Of a stretch of 64,000 nucleotides of DNA, positions 55,991 to 64,000 are shown in pieces. The stretch is from Eubacterium sp. GTDB taxonomy: Bacteria; Bacillota; Clostridia; Lachnospirales; Lachnospiraceae. The notes under the pieces were generated by a model, which did not search any database, had not been told where the DNA came from, and saw only the letters and a program-made list of their open reading frames with translations. Each line of letters begins with the position of its first letter. Within the stretch, counting starts at the first letter, position 1. A program made the position numbers and the translations under genes. Where the stretch lies: the NCBI GenBank assembly GCA_022796875.1, contig JAAWJJ010000008.1, forward strand, positions 1 through 64,000. The letters are read 5' to 3'.

Positions 55991-57244
55991 TTATTTGCGA
56001 TATTGTCCCGGCGTGAGGCCGGTATTTTTTTTGAATACGCTTGTAAAATAACTCTGGTTTTCGAAGCCGACTGCGACGGCGATGTCAAGCAGGGAATAAT
56101 CGGTGTTGCCAAGCAGGCGTTTCGCTTCTTCCATGCGTACCTGCGTCAGGTATTCTTTGAAAGTAACCCCGCAGGATTGTTTGAACACCCTCGAAAAATA
56201 GGACGGGTTCAAACACATATGGGAAGCGACTTCCTGCAGCGTCAGGGGTTCTGAAAAATGAGCGGAAATGTAGTTCATGGAATCGCGCATCAGCTTGCTG
56301 TTGTCCGATGCAAGCGGAAACATACATTCCATAAAAGAAGTCAGTATTTCTATCATTGCATAACACAGTTCGTCGGTAGAGCGGTAGTTATCCATATTTT
56401 GCATGAACTGGTTATTCAGCATAAAGATCTGGCTGGAAGTGGCGCCGTTTTCAATCGCCGCGCGCGACAGCAGGGAACAGAGTTCTACGGAGCGGTATTT
56501 TACGGTTGCCAGGTTATTTCCAGCGGAAAGAAAAACATATCCTAACAATTCGTTTAACAGAGCGCTCGATTCCCGAAGATTTCCCTCTCTTACTTTGCTG
56601 AGCAGTTTTTGCTCTTTTTCCAGCGGATATTGTGAAGTTTCCGAAGAGCCCATAGACTTGTACATCTGAATGGACTCGCTGATTTTGGCCTGTTGGTGCA
56701 GTTTTTTCTGGTTAATGATAAACTGTTCTTTGGCATCGGAAATCAGGCCGGAGAGCAGGTAGTACAAAAGCCGGCTGATCTGCGTTACTTTTGTCGGCGC
56801 GACCTGCGGAATCTCCGCGGTATCGTCGTAAAGTTCCATCAGGTCTTCCGTACTGAAATCAGGATAACGCCTGCCGACGTCGAGGACAAGAGTGGAATCC
56901 GGCGTTTCCATCAAAAAAGGGCCGATCAGGATAGAGCCAAAGAGAATTTCCCGGTTGATCAGAGGGAATACTATATGGCTTAAGTTGGAATGGCATGAGA
57001 AAATATAGGACGTTCCCAGGCTCATGGCGCGTTTCCCGGCGGTGGCATGGATTTCACTGCAGCTGTCACGGGAAGAAAGGTGCGAAGTAAAGTGCTGGCA
57101 GTAAGTGCTTTTTTTTCCGTAATACTGCAGAATCTTTCCGTTTTCGTCCAGTAACTGGACCGGCAGTTCGATACAGCCGTATAGAGTTTCCAACAATTCC
57201 GCGAGCGTAGATTTTTCTATATAGGTATAAATGTATGCATCCAA
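55991..57244 (-). CDS. AraC-family regulator with PocR sensory domain
   Basis: The 417-residue regulator has an N-terminal PocR ligand-binding domain (about 10-160; LLDENGKILQYYGKKS, CSEIHATAGKRAM, VFPLINREILFGSILIGPF), a helical middle and a C-terminal double helix-turn-helix (LTLQEVASHMCLNPSYFSRVFKQ; YSLLDIAVAVGFENQSYFTSVFKK). PocR proteins sense small molecules and activate B12-linked catabolic or biosynthetic operons. It is divergent to the methyltransferase gene at 57523, which is its likely target, and its 3' end faces a cobalamin riboswitch. GGAGGGA precedes the ATG. Confidence 0.93.
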   Translation of the reverse strand: MDAYIYTYIEKSTLAELLETLYGCIELPVQLLDENGKILQYYGKKSTYCQHFTSHLSSRDSCSEIHATAGKRAMSLGTSYIFSCHSNLSHIVFPLINREILFGSILIGPFLMETPDSTLVLDVGRRYPDFSTEDLMELYDDTAEIPQVAPTKVTQISRLLYYLLSGLISDAKEQFIINQKKLHQQAKISESIQMYKSMGSSETSQYPLEKEQKLLSKVREGNLRESSALLNELLGYVFLSAGNNLATVKYRSVELCSLLSRAAIENGATSSQIFMLNNQFMQNMDNYRSTDELCYAMIEILTSFMECMFPLASDNSKLMRDSMNYISAHFSEPLTLQEVASHMCLNPSYFSRVFKQSCGVTFKEYLTQVRMEEAKRLLGNTDYSLLDIAVAVGFENQSYFTSVFKKNTGLTPGQYRK

Positions 57245-57522
57245 ACGAAAATCCCTCCTGTTTTCCGGGCGTGATGGTTTGCTGAAAATATCATTTATTT
57301 ATTGTACCACAAAAAATTGATAAGGTGGTAAAAAACAGAAAAAATATGTAAAAAAAACAAAATAATAAAAGACAGGTATATAGTATACTCTATTCAGTTT
57401 CACAGAGAAAACAGGCAGAACTGCATTCTCGAAATTCATTGCATATGGCGGGAACTTTTCGTTGAAACGGCCCGGAAAGAATTTGGGGAGTGTTTATTAA
57501 AAAGAAAGAGAGGAAAATTAGT

Positions 57523-58533
57523 ATGAAACGTAACATGATGGAATGGGTGGATAATACGCTGGCTGCAGAGAAAAAACAAGGATTTCTGGTACTTTCTTTT
57601 CCGGCAATTCAGAAAATGGGGATTACGGTAAAAGAACTAATCGCTTCGAGTGATTTACAGGCAAAAGCCATGAAGATCGTAGCGGATGAAACGCCGGAGG
57701 CGTCGGCAGCTGTCAGCATGATGGATTTGTCGCTGGAAGCGGAAGCATTCGGTTCTACCGTTCATTTTTCCGACGATGAAGTACCGACCGTCACGGGAAG
57801 CATTGTAAATTCCGAAGAGGACGCAGATGCCCTGAAAGTTCCTGAAATCGGCGCGGGCCGTACACAGATTTATATTGACGCAATTGAAAAATCAGTGAAA
57901 TTAATTGAAGACAGACCGGTATTTGCCGGGGTAATCGGACCGTTTTCACTGGCGGGCAGGCTGATGGACGTATCCGAAGCCATGATCTACTGTTATGACG
58001 AACCGGATATGGTACATACGGTTCTGGAAAAAGTAACCGAATTTATTATAAAATATATTAACGCATACAAAGCAGTCGGAGCAAACGGCGTTTTGATTGC
58101 AGAACCTCTGGCAGGCCTGTTATCTCCGGCTCTGGAAGAAGAGTTTTCCTGTGATTATATGAAGAAGATCGTGGAAGAAACACAGACGGACGATTTCCTG
58201 ATCGGCTACCATAACTGCGGAAACTGCACAGTTCAGCAGATCGGCTCCATTACGCAGAACGGATGCAGGGTGCTTCATTTCGGAAACGCGATTGATATGA
58301 CGGATATCATGCCGAAGATTCCGGAAAACATTGTCGCTATGGGAAATATTGACCCGGCGGGACAGTTTAGAAACGGTACGCCGGAATCCGTAAAAGAAGC
58401 GACGAAAGAACTGATGGAAAAATGTGCGTCTTACAAGAATTTTGTGCCGTCTTCCGGATGCGATATTCCGCCGCTTTCCAGTTGGGATAATATTCAGGCA
58501 TTCTTTGATGCGCTGAACGAATATTACGCATAA
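57523..58533 (+). CDS. MtaA-like corrinoid methyltransferase (UroD family)
   Basis: This 336-residue uroporphyrinogen-decarboxylase-fold protein of the MtaA/MtbA group has the zinc-site residues in GYHNCGNC (His-x-Cys) and a later Cys in VPSSGCDIPP. The site activates a thiol or similar methyl acceptor. LIAEPLAGLLSP and HFGNAIDMTDIMP are typical of the family. ATG 57523 is chosen over one at 57490 because AGAGAGG lies shortly before it. It probably transfers methyl groups to or from the corrinoid protein encoded at 55112. A LysR gene follows with no gap. Confidence 0.9.
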   Translation: MKRNMMEWVDNTLAAEKKQGFLVLSFPAIQKMGITVKELIASSDLQAKAMKIVADETPEASAAVSMMDLSLEAEAFGSTVHFSDDEVPTVTGSIVNSEEDADALKVPEIGAGRTQIYIDAIEKSVKLIEDRPVFAGVIGPFSLAGRLMDVSEAMIYCYDEPDMVHTVLEKVTEFIIKYINAYKAVGANGVLIAEPLAGLLSPALEEEFSCDYMKKIVEETQTDDFLIGYHNCGNCTVQQIGSITQNGCRVLHFGNAIDMTDIMPKIPENIVAMGNIDPAGQFRNGTPESVKEATKELMEKCASYKNFVPSSGCDIPPLSSWDNIQAFFDALNEYYA

Positions 58534-59436
58534 ATGGTTTATCAGCGGATTCGGTATTTTTTAAAGGCGGCTGAGGAAAGCAGCTTTTCGAAAGCGGCGA
58601 AGCAAATGTATATTTCTTCCCAGGCGCTGACAAAACAGATTGGACTGCTGGAAGAAGAAATAGGCGGAAAACTGTTTGAGCGTTCCTCCCGCGGCGTAGC
58701 GCTTACGCCGTTGGGGGAGGAGGCGTTCCGGAGATTTCAGAAAATTGATCAGGAACTGGAACGCGCGGTGGAAGAACTGCATTTTTGCGCGACGGAAAAC
58801 AAAAAGAGAATGAATCTCGGCATTTTTTCCGCGCTTCCGCAGGAAACGCTTGTCACGCCGCTCATTTCTTTCCTGCTCGGAACGTATCCGGACTACCAGA
58901 TTAATCTGAATATGGTCGAACTGGCCGAGGGCCGTCAGCTTTTGATGCAGGGAAAGCTGGATCTTCTGTTTACCAACACGCATGAAGAGGACGACTGGAA
59001 CGGAAACCAGTGCCTTTGCATGGAAGAACATGAGGCAAAAGTCATGGTTTCTCTGTATCATCCATGGGCGGCGAAACAGGAGATCACGGCGGAAGATATG
59101 CGCCGGGAAACGTTTCTGAAAATGGATATGGATATGGACCATTACCGGATTCCGGCAGCGGACAGTTTTTATGAAAATATTCCGTGCAGAAAAATGCAGC
59201 GAATCAATAATTTTAACACCCTTTACGCACTGCTGCAGCAGGGCGAGGCTTTTGCCGTTTTCCCGAGAGCCTTTGCCTATATGGAACAGGCAAAGATAAA
59301 ATGCTTTGATTTTCCGGGGAAAAAACTGCGGTTTTATACGGCGCTGATATACAATCCGCAGGGAAGCCGGAATGGACTGGGACATGTCGTACGGGAACTG
59401 GCGGAAGAATTTGATTTAAAAGAACTGAAAGTATAA
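58534..59436 (+). CDS. LysR-family transcriptional regulator
   Basis: The 300-residue LysR protein has HTH AAEESSFSKAAKQMYISSQALTKQIGLLE and an effector domain (LNLGIFSALPQETLVTPL). Its ATG directly abuts the stop of the methyltransferase gene (TAAATG), so it is translated from the same message and may provide feedback control. A strong terminator follows at 59466. Confidence 0.92.
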   Translation: MVYQRIRYFLKAAEESSFSKAAKQMYISSQALTKQIGLLEEEIGGKLFERSSRGVALTPLGEEAFRRFQKIDQELERAVEELHFCATENKKRMNLGIFSALPQETLVTPLISFLLGTYPDYQINLNMVELAEGRQLLMQGKLDLLFTNTHEEDDWNGNQCLCMEEHEAKVMVSLYHPWAAKQEITAEDMRRETFLKMDMDMDHYRIPAADSFYENIPCRKMQRINNFNTLYALLQQGEAFAVFPRAFAYMEQAKIKCFDFPGKKLRFYTALIYNPQGSRNGLGHVVRELAEEFDLKELKV

Positions 59437-59465
59437 ATAAGCTGAAACCTGAAGTTGTAACCATG

Positions 59466-59498
59466 TGCCAAGGAACTGCTTTGTTCCCTGGCATTTTT
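59466..59498 (+). terminator. Rho-independent terminator
   Basis: The stem TGCCAAGGAAC/GTTCCCTGGCA has one mismatch and is followed by TTTTTG, 30 bases after the LysR stop. It closes the methyltransferase-LysR transcript. Confidence 0.85.
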
Positions 59499-59628
59499 GT
59501 GTTATTCTCTACTTATAACAAACAGTGCATACAGAGCAGATGAAATATCAGGGCGTATGAATCAGATGAAACATCGGTTTATATGCATCAGTTGCAGGAA
59601 ACAGTTATAAGAAAGAGAGGGTATGGTT

Positions 59629-60618
59629 ATGCAGACAAGGAAAGAGGCGTTACTGGCATTATTAAAAGGGGAAAAAGCGGATTTTATCCCGGAAGTGTAT
59701 TCCACAATGAAAGACGTGGTATTTCCGGGCGACCGTTATATTGATCTGGAACATTTTGACCCGTACGGGACCGGGCCGGACGCATGGGGCGTGCTCTGGA
59801 CAAATCAGGGGCCGAATCCGGTCGTAAACGGAAATACGGTAGCGGCCAATTATAAAATGTTTGACGATATGGACGAATGGAAAGACCATGTAAAGTTTCC
59901 GCCGCTTGACTTTATGCCGTTAGGGGATATTTTCGGCGGGATGTGCGCAGGCATGCATGTAGATCCGGAAAACGACGTTGTAAGCTGTCTGATTTTGTCC
60001 GGTACGTTTGAACGTATGAATCAGTTGATCGGTATGGAAAACGCGCTTTGCGCTTTTTATGAATATCCGGACGAAGTACATGAATTTTTTGACGCTATGT
60101 GCGAATATAAACTGAAATGCATTGATTATGCGGTAAAATACCTGCATCCGGACTGCATCCATATGCATGACGACTGGGGAACCAATAACAATATGTTCTT
60201 TTCGCCGGAACTCTGGAGGGAATTTATCAAACCGTGCGAAGAAAAATATGCGAAACGTATTCATGAGCACGGATGCCTGTATATTCACCATTCCTGCGGA
60301 TATATCAAACAGATTATTCCAGACCTGATCGAAATCGGAGTAGATGTGCTGGAACCGCTTATGGTGGAAAACGGCGTGGAAGACGTATTGGAACAGTACG
60401 GAAATCAAATTACGATTATGGGAGGCCTCGACAACCGTATCATAGATGCGGTGGACTCTGCGGAAGAAAGTATCCGCGCGGAAGTAAGGAAAAATATGGA
60501 TGCTTTCTGTGGGAAGTACAGGTACATCCCGTATTATATTCCGGCAATCGAAGACAACTGGAAAATCTATATCGACGAAGTGAATAAATACGGGGCGCAG
60601 ATTTTTCAAAAACAGTAA
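59629..60618 (+). CDS. UroD-family methyltransferase, probable O-demethylase component
   Basis: This 329-residue uroporphyrinogen-decarboxylase-fold protein contains MHDDWGTNNNMFFSPELW, IHHSCGYIKQIIPDLIEIGVDVLEP and TIMGGLDNRIID, close in pattern to the demethylase-type members of MtvB/OdmB-like systems rather than HemE. ATG 59629 has AGAGAGG 8 bases upstream; ATG 59623 is too close. It may be the substrate-side enzyme feeding methyl groups to the corrinoid protein, with the MtaA-like enzyme on the acceptor side. The methyl donor is unknown. Confidence 0.85.
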   Translation: MQTRKEALLALLKGEKADFIPEVYSTMKDVVFPGDRYIDLEHFDPYGTGPDAWGVLWTNQGPNPVVNGNTVAANYKMFDDMDEWKDHVKFPPLDFMPLGDIFGGMCAGMHVDPENDVVSCLILSGTFERMNQLIGMENALCAFYEYPDEVHEFFDAMCEYKLKCIDYAVKYLHPDCIHMHDDWGTNNNMFFSPELWREFIKPCEEKYAKRIHEHGCLYIHHSCGYIKQIIPDLIEIGVDVLEPLMVENGVEDVLEQYGNQITIMGGLDNRIIDAVDSAEESIRAEVRKNMDAFCGKYRYIPYYIPAIEDNWKIYIDEVNKYGAQIFQKQ

Positions 60619-60770
60619 AATTTTTAATAAAATAGCAAAGAAAGTTTAACGGTACGGATCTTTTTCCAACTATAATGGAAAAAGGAACAAGAAGAAAGAA
60701 AAGGCGGCCATGGGATTCCTGTGGCGGTCTTTTTGTAAAATAATGCAGAAAAGAAATCGGGAGGCAAGGC

Positions 60771-62813
60771 ATGACAGGAATCGGAATCGACACAGGCGGT
60801 ACATGTACGGATGCAGTGATTTACGATCTGGAGAAAAAGATAATACTGGCAAGCGCAAAATCCGCGACGACGCATGAAAAACTGGAGATTGGCATCGGGA
60901 AAGCGTTAGGGAAACTGCCGGATGGGCTGGTACGGCAGGCGTCCTGTATTTCTTTATCGACAACGCTTGCGACGAATGCCTGTGTGGAAAACAAAGGCGG
61001 CCGCGTCTGCCTGATTTTTATTGGAGTCAGACCGGAAACGCTGGAAGAAAGTTATGAAAAATACGGATTTGAAGGAATCGGGAATATGAGGTTTCTGGAG
61101 GCGGATCCTGCAAACGATACAGCGCCGGACTGGGAGCGGTTCGAAAAGATGCTGCCGCAGATTTTTGAGGAATATGACAGTATCGCGGTTTCGCAGGTGC
61201 TTCCAAGGGAAAATAACGGCGCGTACGAAACAGAGGCCAGAAAGCGCATCCTTGCGAAAAAGAAAATCACGGTCGTCTGCGCGTACGAAATATTCAAAGA
61301 CCTGAATGTGATCAAACGAGGGGCGGGCGCGTTGTTAAACGCCCGTCTGATACCGGTAATCGAAAACTTTTTTGAAGCGGTGCGCCATGTGCTGGATGAA
61401 AAACAGATCGACCTGCCGTTTTTGATTATGCGCAGCGACGGAAGTCTGGTATCGGAGCAGTATTCCCGGCAGTATCCGGTGGAAACGCTTTTGTGCGGCC
61501 CGACGGCCAGCGTCAAAGGCGCGATGGAATTGATGAATGAGCGGGAAGCCGTTGTTGTGGATATGGGAGGAACGACGAGCGATATTGCGTTAATTAAAAA
61601 CGGGGCGCCAAAGACGGACAGCGAAGGGGTCAGTGTGGGAAAGTGGCAGACGTTTGTCAAAGGGATAGATATCGATACGTTTGCGCTGGGCGGCGACAGC
61701 CATGTCGGGTACCGTGAGGGCGGATTGTTTTTGCAGGACCGACGAGTGCTTCCGGTATCGTCCCTGGCGGATGCATATCCACAGGTTTTAGAAGAAATGG
61801 AACTGCGTGCGAAACAATACTGCGGAAGCGCCAGGCCGCTGTACGAGCATTTGATTTTGATGAAACCGCCTTGTGGAAAAGAAAAACATTATACCGAAAC
61901 GGAACTTGAAATCTGCCGGATACTGGAGGACGAGCCTTTGGGAATCTGCCGGCTGGCGGAAAAAATGGACATTGACGTGTATCTGCTGGATACAAAACGA
62001 CTGGAAAAAGAGGGCATTTTGCTCCGCAGCGGTTTTACGCCGACGGACGCCATGGTATTAAAGGGCGACCGGACAGAGATGGAGCATCAGGAAGAAGCGA
62101 TGCGGGCCGCGGAGTATGCGGCGGGATTTATTGCAAAATCCGCGCGAATAAAAACAGAGGAAGTTGCGGAAAAAGTATACGATCTTGTCAGGGAAAAACT
62201 ATTTTGCAGTCTGGTGCGGATTTTATGGGAAGATGCGCATGACGGCAAAACCGCGCCGGCAGGGCTGTACGAATTTGCAAAAGAAGCGTTTATACAGGAA
62301 AAAGCGCTGCAGACATCCGTTTCGAAAAAACAAAGCGGCAGCGCGGCCTGTTTTTATAAAAATACGTTTTCCACGGACGCGGTTTTTCTGGGTGTGGGCG
62401 CGCCGATCCACGTATTTCTGGAAGATGTGGCAAAAATGTTCCATACGGGATGCACCGTGTCGTCCCATTCCGGCATCTGCAACGCGCTGGGCGCATTGCT
62501 GGGAGATGCCTGCGTGTATGAAACGGTGCATATCCGGGCAGATTATGTTATCAGCCACTGGGATACGGAACGCGAAACTTTTATCGTGTACGGAGAAGAG
62601 AAAAAATCATTTGAAAAAATAGAAGAAGCGATTGATTATGCCGGAGAGAGGGCGAAAGCACGCGCAAAAAAGAAAGTGCTTGAGTGCGGTGCGCAGGAAA
62701 TTTACTATCTTGATTATGAGGTGAAGAAGAAAGAGGGCGCGACCAATCTGGGAAGCGTACTGCTTGGTGCGGAGGTAACTGCCTGTGCGCGGGGAAAATA
62801 TTTCCGGGAATAA
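60771..62813 (+). CDS. Hydantoinase/oxoprolinase-family ASKHA protein
   Basis: The 680-residue protein has an N-terminal HyuA-type domain (GIGIDTGGTCTDAVIYD) and a hydantoinase A core with LLCGPTASVKGAMEL and VVDMGGTTSDIALI, the actin-like phosphate loops. The C-terminal region is rich in charged helices and ends with EVKKKEGATNLGSVLLGAEV. Family members use ATP to open lactams or hydantoins, but versions beside corrinoid methyltransferases have unknown roles and may be activators. GGGAGG precedes the ATG. A MITE-like repeat begins two bases after its stop. Confidence 0.85.
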   Translation: MTGIGIDTGGTCTDAVIYDLEKKIILASAKSATTHEKLEIGIGKALGKLPDGLVRQASCISLSTTLATNACVENKGGRVCLIFIGVRPETLEESYEKYGFEGIGNMRFLEADPANDTAPDWERFEKMLPQIFEEYDSIAVSQVLPRENNGAYETEARKRILAKKKITVVCAYEIFKDLNVIKRGAGALLNARLIPVIENFFEAVRHVLDEKQIDLPFLIMRSDGSLVSEQYSRQYPVETLLCGPTASVKGAMELMNEREAVVVDMGGTTSDIALIKNGAPKTDSEGVSVGKWQTFVKGIDIDTFALGGDSHVGYREGGLFLQDRRVLPVSSLADAYPQVLEEMELRAKQYCGSARPLYEHLILMKPPCGKEKHYTETELEICRILEDEPLGICRLAEKMDIDVYLLDTKRLEKEGILLRSGFTPTDAMVLKGDRTEMEHQEEAMRAAEYAAGFIAKSARIKTEEVAEKVYDLVREKLFCSLVRILWEDAHDGKTAPAGLYEFAKEAFIQEKALQTSVSKKQSGSAACFYKNTFSTDAVFLGVGAPIHVFLEDVAKMFHTGCTVSSHSGICNALGALLGDACVYETVHIRADYVISHWDTERETFIVYGEEKKSFEKIEEAIDYAGERAKARAKKKVLECGAQEIYYLDYEVKKKEGATNLGSVLLGAEVTACARGKYFRE

Positions 62814-62814
62814 G

Positions 62815-63112
62815 AAATATTATCAGAAGTTGGCAGCATACCAGGAGCTGATTTCACAGGCACGCTGTCAGACTCATACAAAATATAACAATTACCTGCT
62901 TCATCAAATGGATTTTCTAACCGCTCTGACAGGATTACTTTTGCGTACGCAACCGCCCTCGATGCGCCGTCCGGGCGCATCGAGGACGGTTGTGTCAGAA
63001 GTCGTAAAATATCCCGGCGGGATTAGAACCTCCATTTGACGAAACAGGCAGGACAGCATGTTTTGTGTTGGCTGCCGTTCATAACCAGGAAGTAAATATT
63101 CTTGTAATATTT
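62815..63112. repeat. MITE-like palindromic repeat, complete A-to-B copy
   Basis: This best-ordered copy runs from AAATATTATCAGAAG to the inverse end TGTAATATTTCCCC. At its centre is a 19-bp hairpin with one mismatch, CAACCGCCCTCGATGCGCC (62950-62968) and its complement (62974-62992). The flanking arms match those at 48369 and 13430. Short open frames inside are treated as chance. Confidence 0.88.
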
Positions 63113-63134
63113 CCCCGCTTTTCGACAGTTTTTC

Positions 63135-63164
63135 TTGACGTACCCCGCTTTCGGCATGTAAAAT
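63135..63164 (+). promoter_or_regulatory. Sigma-A promoter of shikimate kinase gene
   Basis: TTGACG (63135-63140), 18-base spacer, TAAAAT (63159-63164), 27 bases before the ATG. Confidence 0.7.
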
Positions 63165-63190
63165 GATACAAAAAGGAATCTGCGAAAGCC

Positions 63191-63745
63191 ATGAAAAACA
63201 AAAAGAATATTATTTTAATTGGTATGCCGGGCGTAGGAAAAAGTACGGTTGGCGTTATTTTGGCGAAAGTGACAGGCCGCCGTTTTATAGATGCGGATCT
63301 GTTGATCCAGGAACGGGAAGGCAAGCGGTTAAAAGACATTATCCGCGAAAAAGGAACCGACGGGTTCATAGAAGTGGAAAATCAGGTAAACGCTTCCATC
63401 GAAGCCAAAAGGGCGGTTATTGCCACGGGAGGCAGCGTGATTTACGGAAAAGAAGCCATGCGGCATTTGAAAGAGATCGGGACGGTCGTTTATTTAAAAG
63501 TTTCTTTTGGAATAATAAACAGAAGATTGCGCAATATAAAAGGGCGTGGCGTCGTACTAAAAAAAGGGCAGAACCTGTACGAATTATACGAGGAACGGTG
63601 CAGGCTTTATGAAAAATACGCCGATGTGGTTGTGTCAACGGACCGGCTGAATGTGGAACAGACGATTGAAAAAGTCCGCCGCGCGCTGCGGAATGCAGGA
63701 GAAACTTCCAGCAGAAGCGGGAATTTTGGAAAAAGACGAGGATAA
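63191..63745 (+). CDS. aroK: Shikimate kinase
   Basis: This 184-residue P-loop kinase of the aromatic amino acid pathway phosphorylates shikimate at the 3-OH. It shows Walker A GMPGVGKST (residues 11-19), the substrate-binding DADLLIQ, GFIEVEN and the Walker B-like GGSVIYGKEAM, and a lid with Arg near RNIKGRGVVL. Length is at the long end for the family, with a Ser/Gly/Arg-rich tail. The start follows AAGGAATC. It is separated from the methyl-transfer locus by a repeat element. Confidence 0.92.
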   Translation: MKNKKNIILIGMPGVGKSTVGVILAKVTGRRFIDADLLIQEREGKRLKDIIREKGTDGFIEVENQVNASIEAKRAVIATGGSVIYGKEAMRHLKEIGTVVYLKVSFGIINRRLRNIKGRGVVLKKGQNLYELYEERCRLYEKYADVVVSTDRLNVEQTIEKVRRALRNAGETSSRSGNFGKRRG

Positions 63746-63755
63746 TAAACAGACT

Positions 63756-64000
63756 ATGAAAAAGATACCAATTGGGAAAAAAGGAAATATTTTGCCAGGA
63801 AAGGCACACAATAAAAAACAGGCAGCAGTATTAGGCATATTTACCGTGGCCCTGGCGGCAGGATCGTTGTCATGCATAAAAGGAATCGGACAGGCTTATT
63901 ACAACGTCAGTTTTAACGGCACGGCAGTCGGCGCCGTAAAAAAAGGCACGGATATTGACCAGGCGCTTCTTGACGGCAGACGCATGGCGGCTGCGGAAAC
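63756..64000 (+). CDS. Exported protein, N-terminal part (cut by window end)
   Basis: The first 81 codons show a basic N-terminus (KKIPIGKKGN), a hydrophobic segment (AAVLGIFTVALAAGSLSC) that is a signal anchor or lipoprotein-like signal, and then AYYNVSFNGTAVGAVKKGTD. The last motif resembles the N-terminal repeat of G5/LysM/M23 peptidoglycan-acting proteins in Clostridia. The catalytic part lies beyond the window. ATG 63756 lies 10 bases after the shikimate kinase stop. Confidence 0.6.
   Translation, partial: MKKIPIGKKGNILPGKAHNKKQAAVLGIFTVALAAGSLSCIKGIGQAYYNVSFNGTAVGAVKKGTDIDQALLDGRRMAAAE

Noticed and set aside
55984-56040. Short frame after the riboswitch as its controlled gene
   Set aside because: AAAGGAATATG looks like a start site, but the frame ends after 17 codons and lies antisense to the AraC gene's conserved HTH, which explains its sequence.
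1-64000. tRNA, rRNA and CRISPR loci
   Set aside because: No cloverleaf sequences, rRNA-conserved stretches or spacer-repeat arrays were recognised by eye; a model-based search would be needed to exclude a tRNA fully.

Overview
The window looks like a chromosomal segment of an anaerobic, low-to-mid GC Firmicute of the Clostridia, most likely a gut Lachnospiraceae-type bacterium. This is inferred from strong AGGAGG ribosome binding sites, LytTR/GHKL two-component genes, a glycyl radical enzyme, corrinoid methyltransferase genes, CPBP protease and AAA-ATPase-like/PD-(D/E)XK genes, and the absence of aerobic metabolism genes. No rRNA, tRNA or CRISPR array was seen.

Layout. 1-8.1 kb is a decaying region: one intact AAA/nuclease-like gene, a MatC/SLC13-type permease with stops and a frameshift, a chimeric remnant of an acyl-CoA ligase and a LuxR-type regulator, a calcium-binding-type protein, a CPBP protease and a second, broken AAA/nuclease-like gene. 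8.1-13.4 kb holds a LytTR response regulator, a histidine kinase and a MacB/Bce-like ABC exporter. 14.0-21.4 kb is a sigma-54-controlled catabolic locus: a 3-hydroxyacyl-CoA-dehydrogenase-like enzyme, a sigma-54 activator, a broken CodB-like permease, a glycyl radical enzyme split into a 753-residue catalytic chain and a 100-residue glycyl-radical chain, and an activating enzyme. 21.6-23.6 kb holds a small-RNA candidate, a cluster of hairpins and an AAA ATPase with a frameshifted nuclease-like partner. 23.7-31.5 kb is mainly housekeeping: dnaE, pfkA, a SpoU rRNA methyltransferase and a GH13 glycosidase, plus a HigBA-like remnant.

31.6-47.5 kb is a sugar-catabolic locus. A GntR regulator and FGGY kinase lie opposite a DeoC-like aldolase, a sugar isomerase, a zinc dehydrogenase, a ribose-type ABC transporter, a VOC protein, an Oye-like reductase, a phosphotriesterase-like hydrolase, a shikimate-dehydrogenase-like protein, a cupin glucose-6-phosphate isomerase, a KDPG aldolase and a 2-hydroxyacid dehydrogenase. 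The substrate is unknown. 49-62.8 kb is a corrinoid methyl-transfer locus: GPH sugar symporter, RACo-like activator, DUF2284 protein, corrinoid protein, cobalamin riboswitch, PocR-domain AraC regulator, two UroD-family methyltransferases, LysR regulators and a hydantoinase/oxoprolinase-like protein. The window ends with shikimate kinase and the start of an exported protein.

The main observations are: (1) the split glycyl radical enzyme; (2) a cobalamin riboswitch pointing antisense into the PocR-type regulator, as in Listeria AspocR; (3) a dispersed palindromic MITE-like repeat at four loci; (4) tandem echoes of gene 3' ends, including the stop codon, behind at least six genes; (5) several hairpin-dense intergenic elements.
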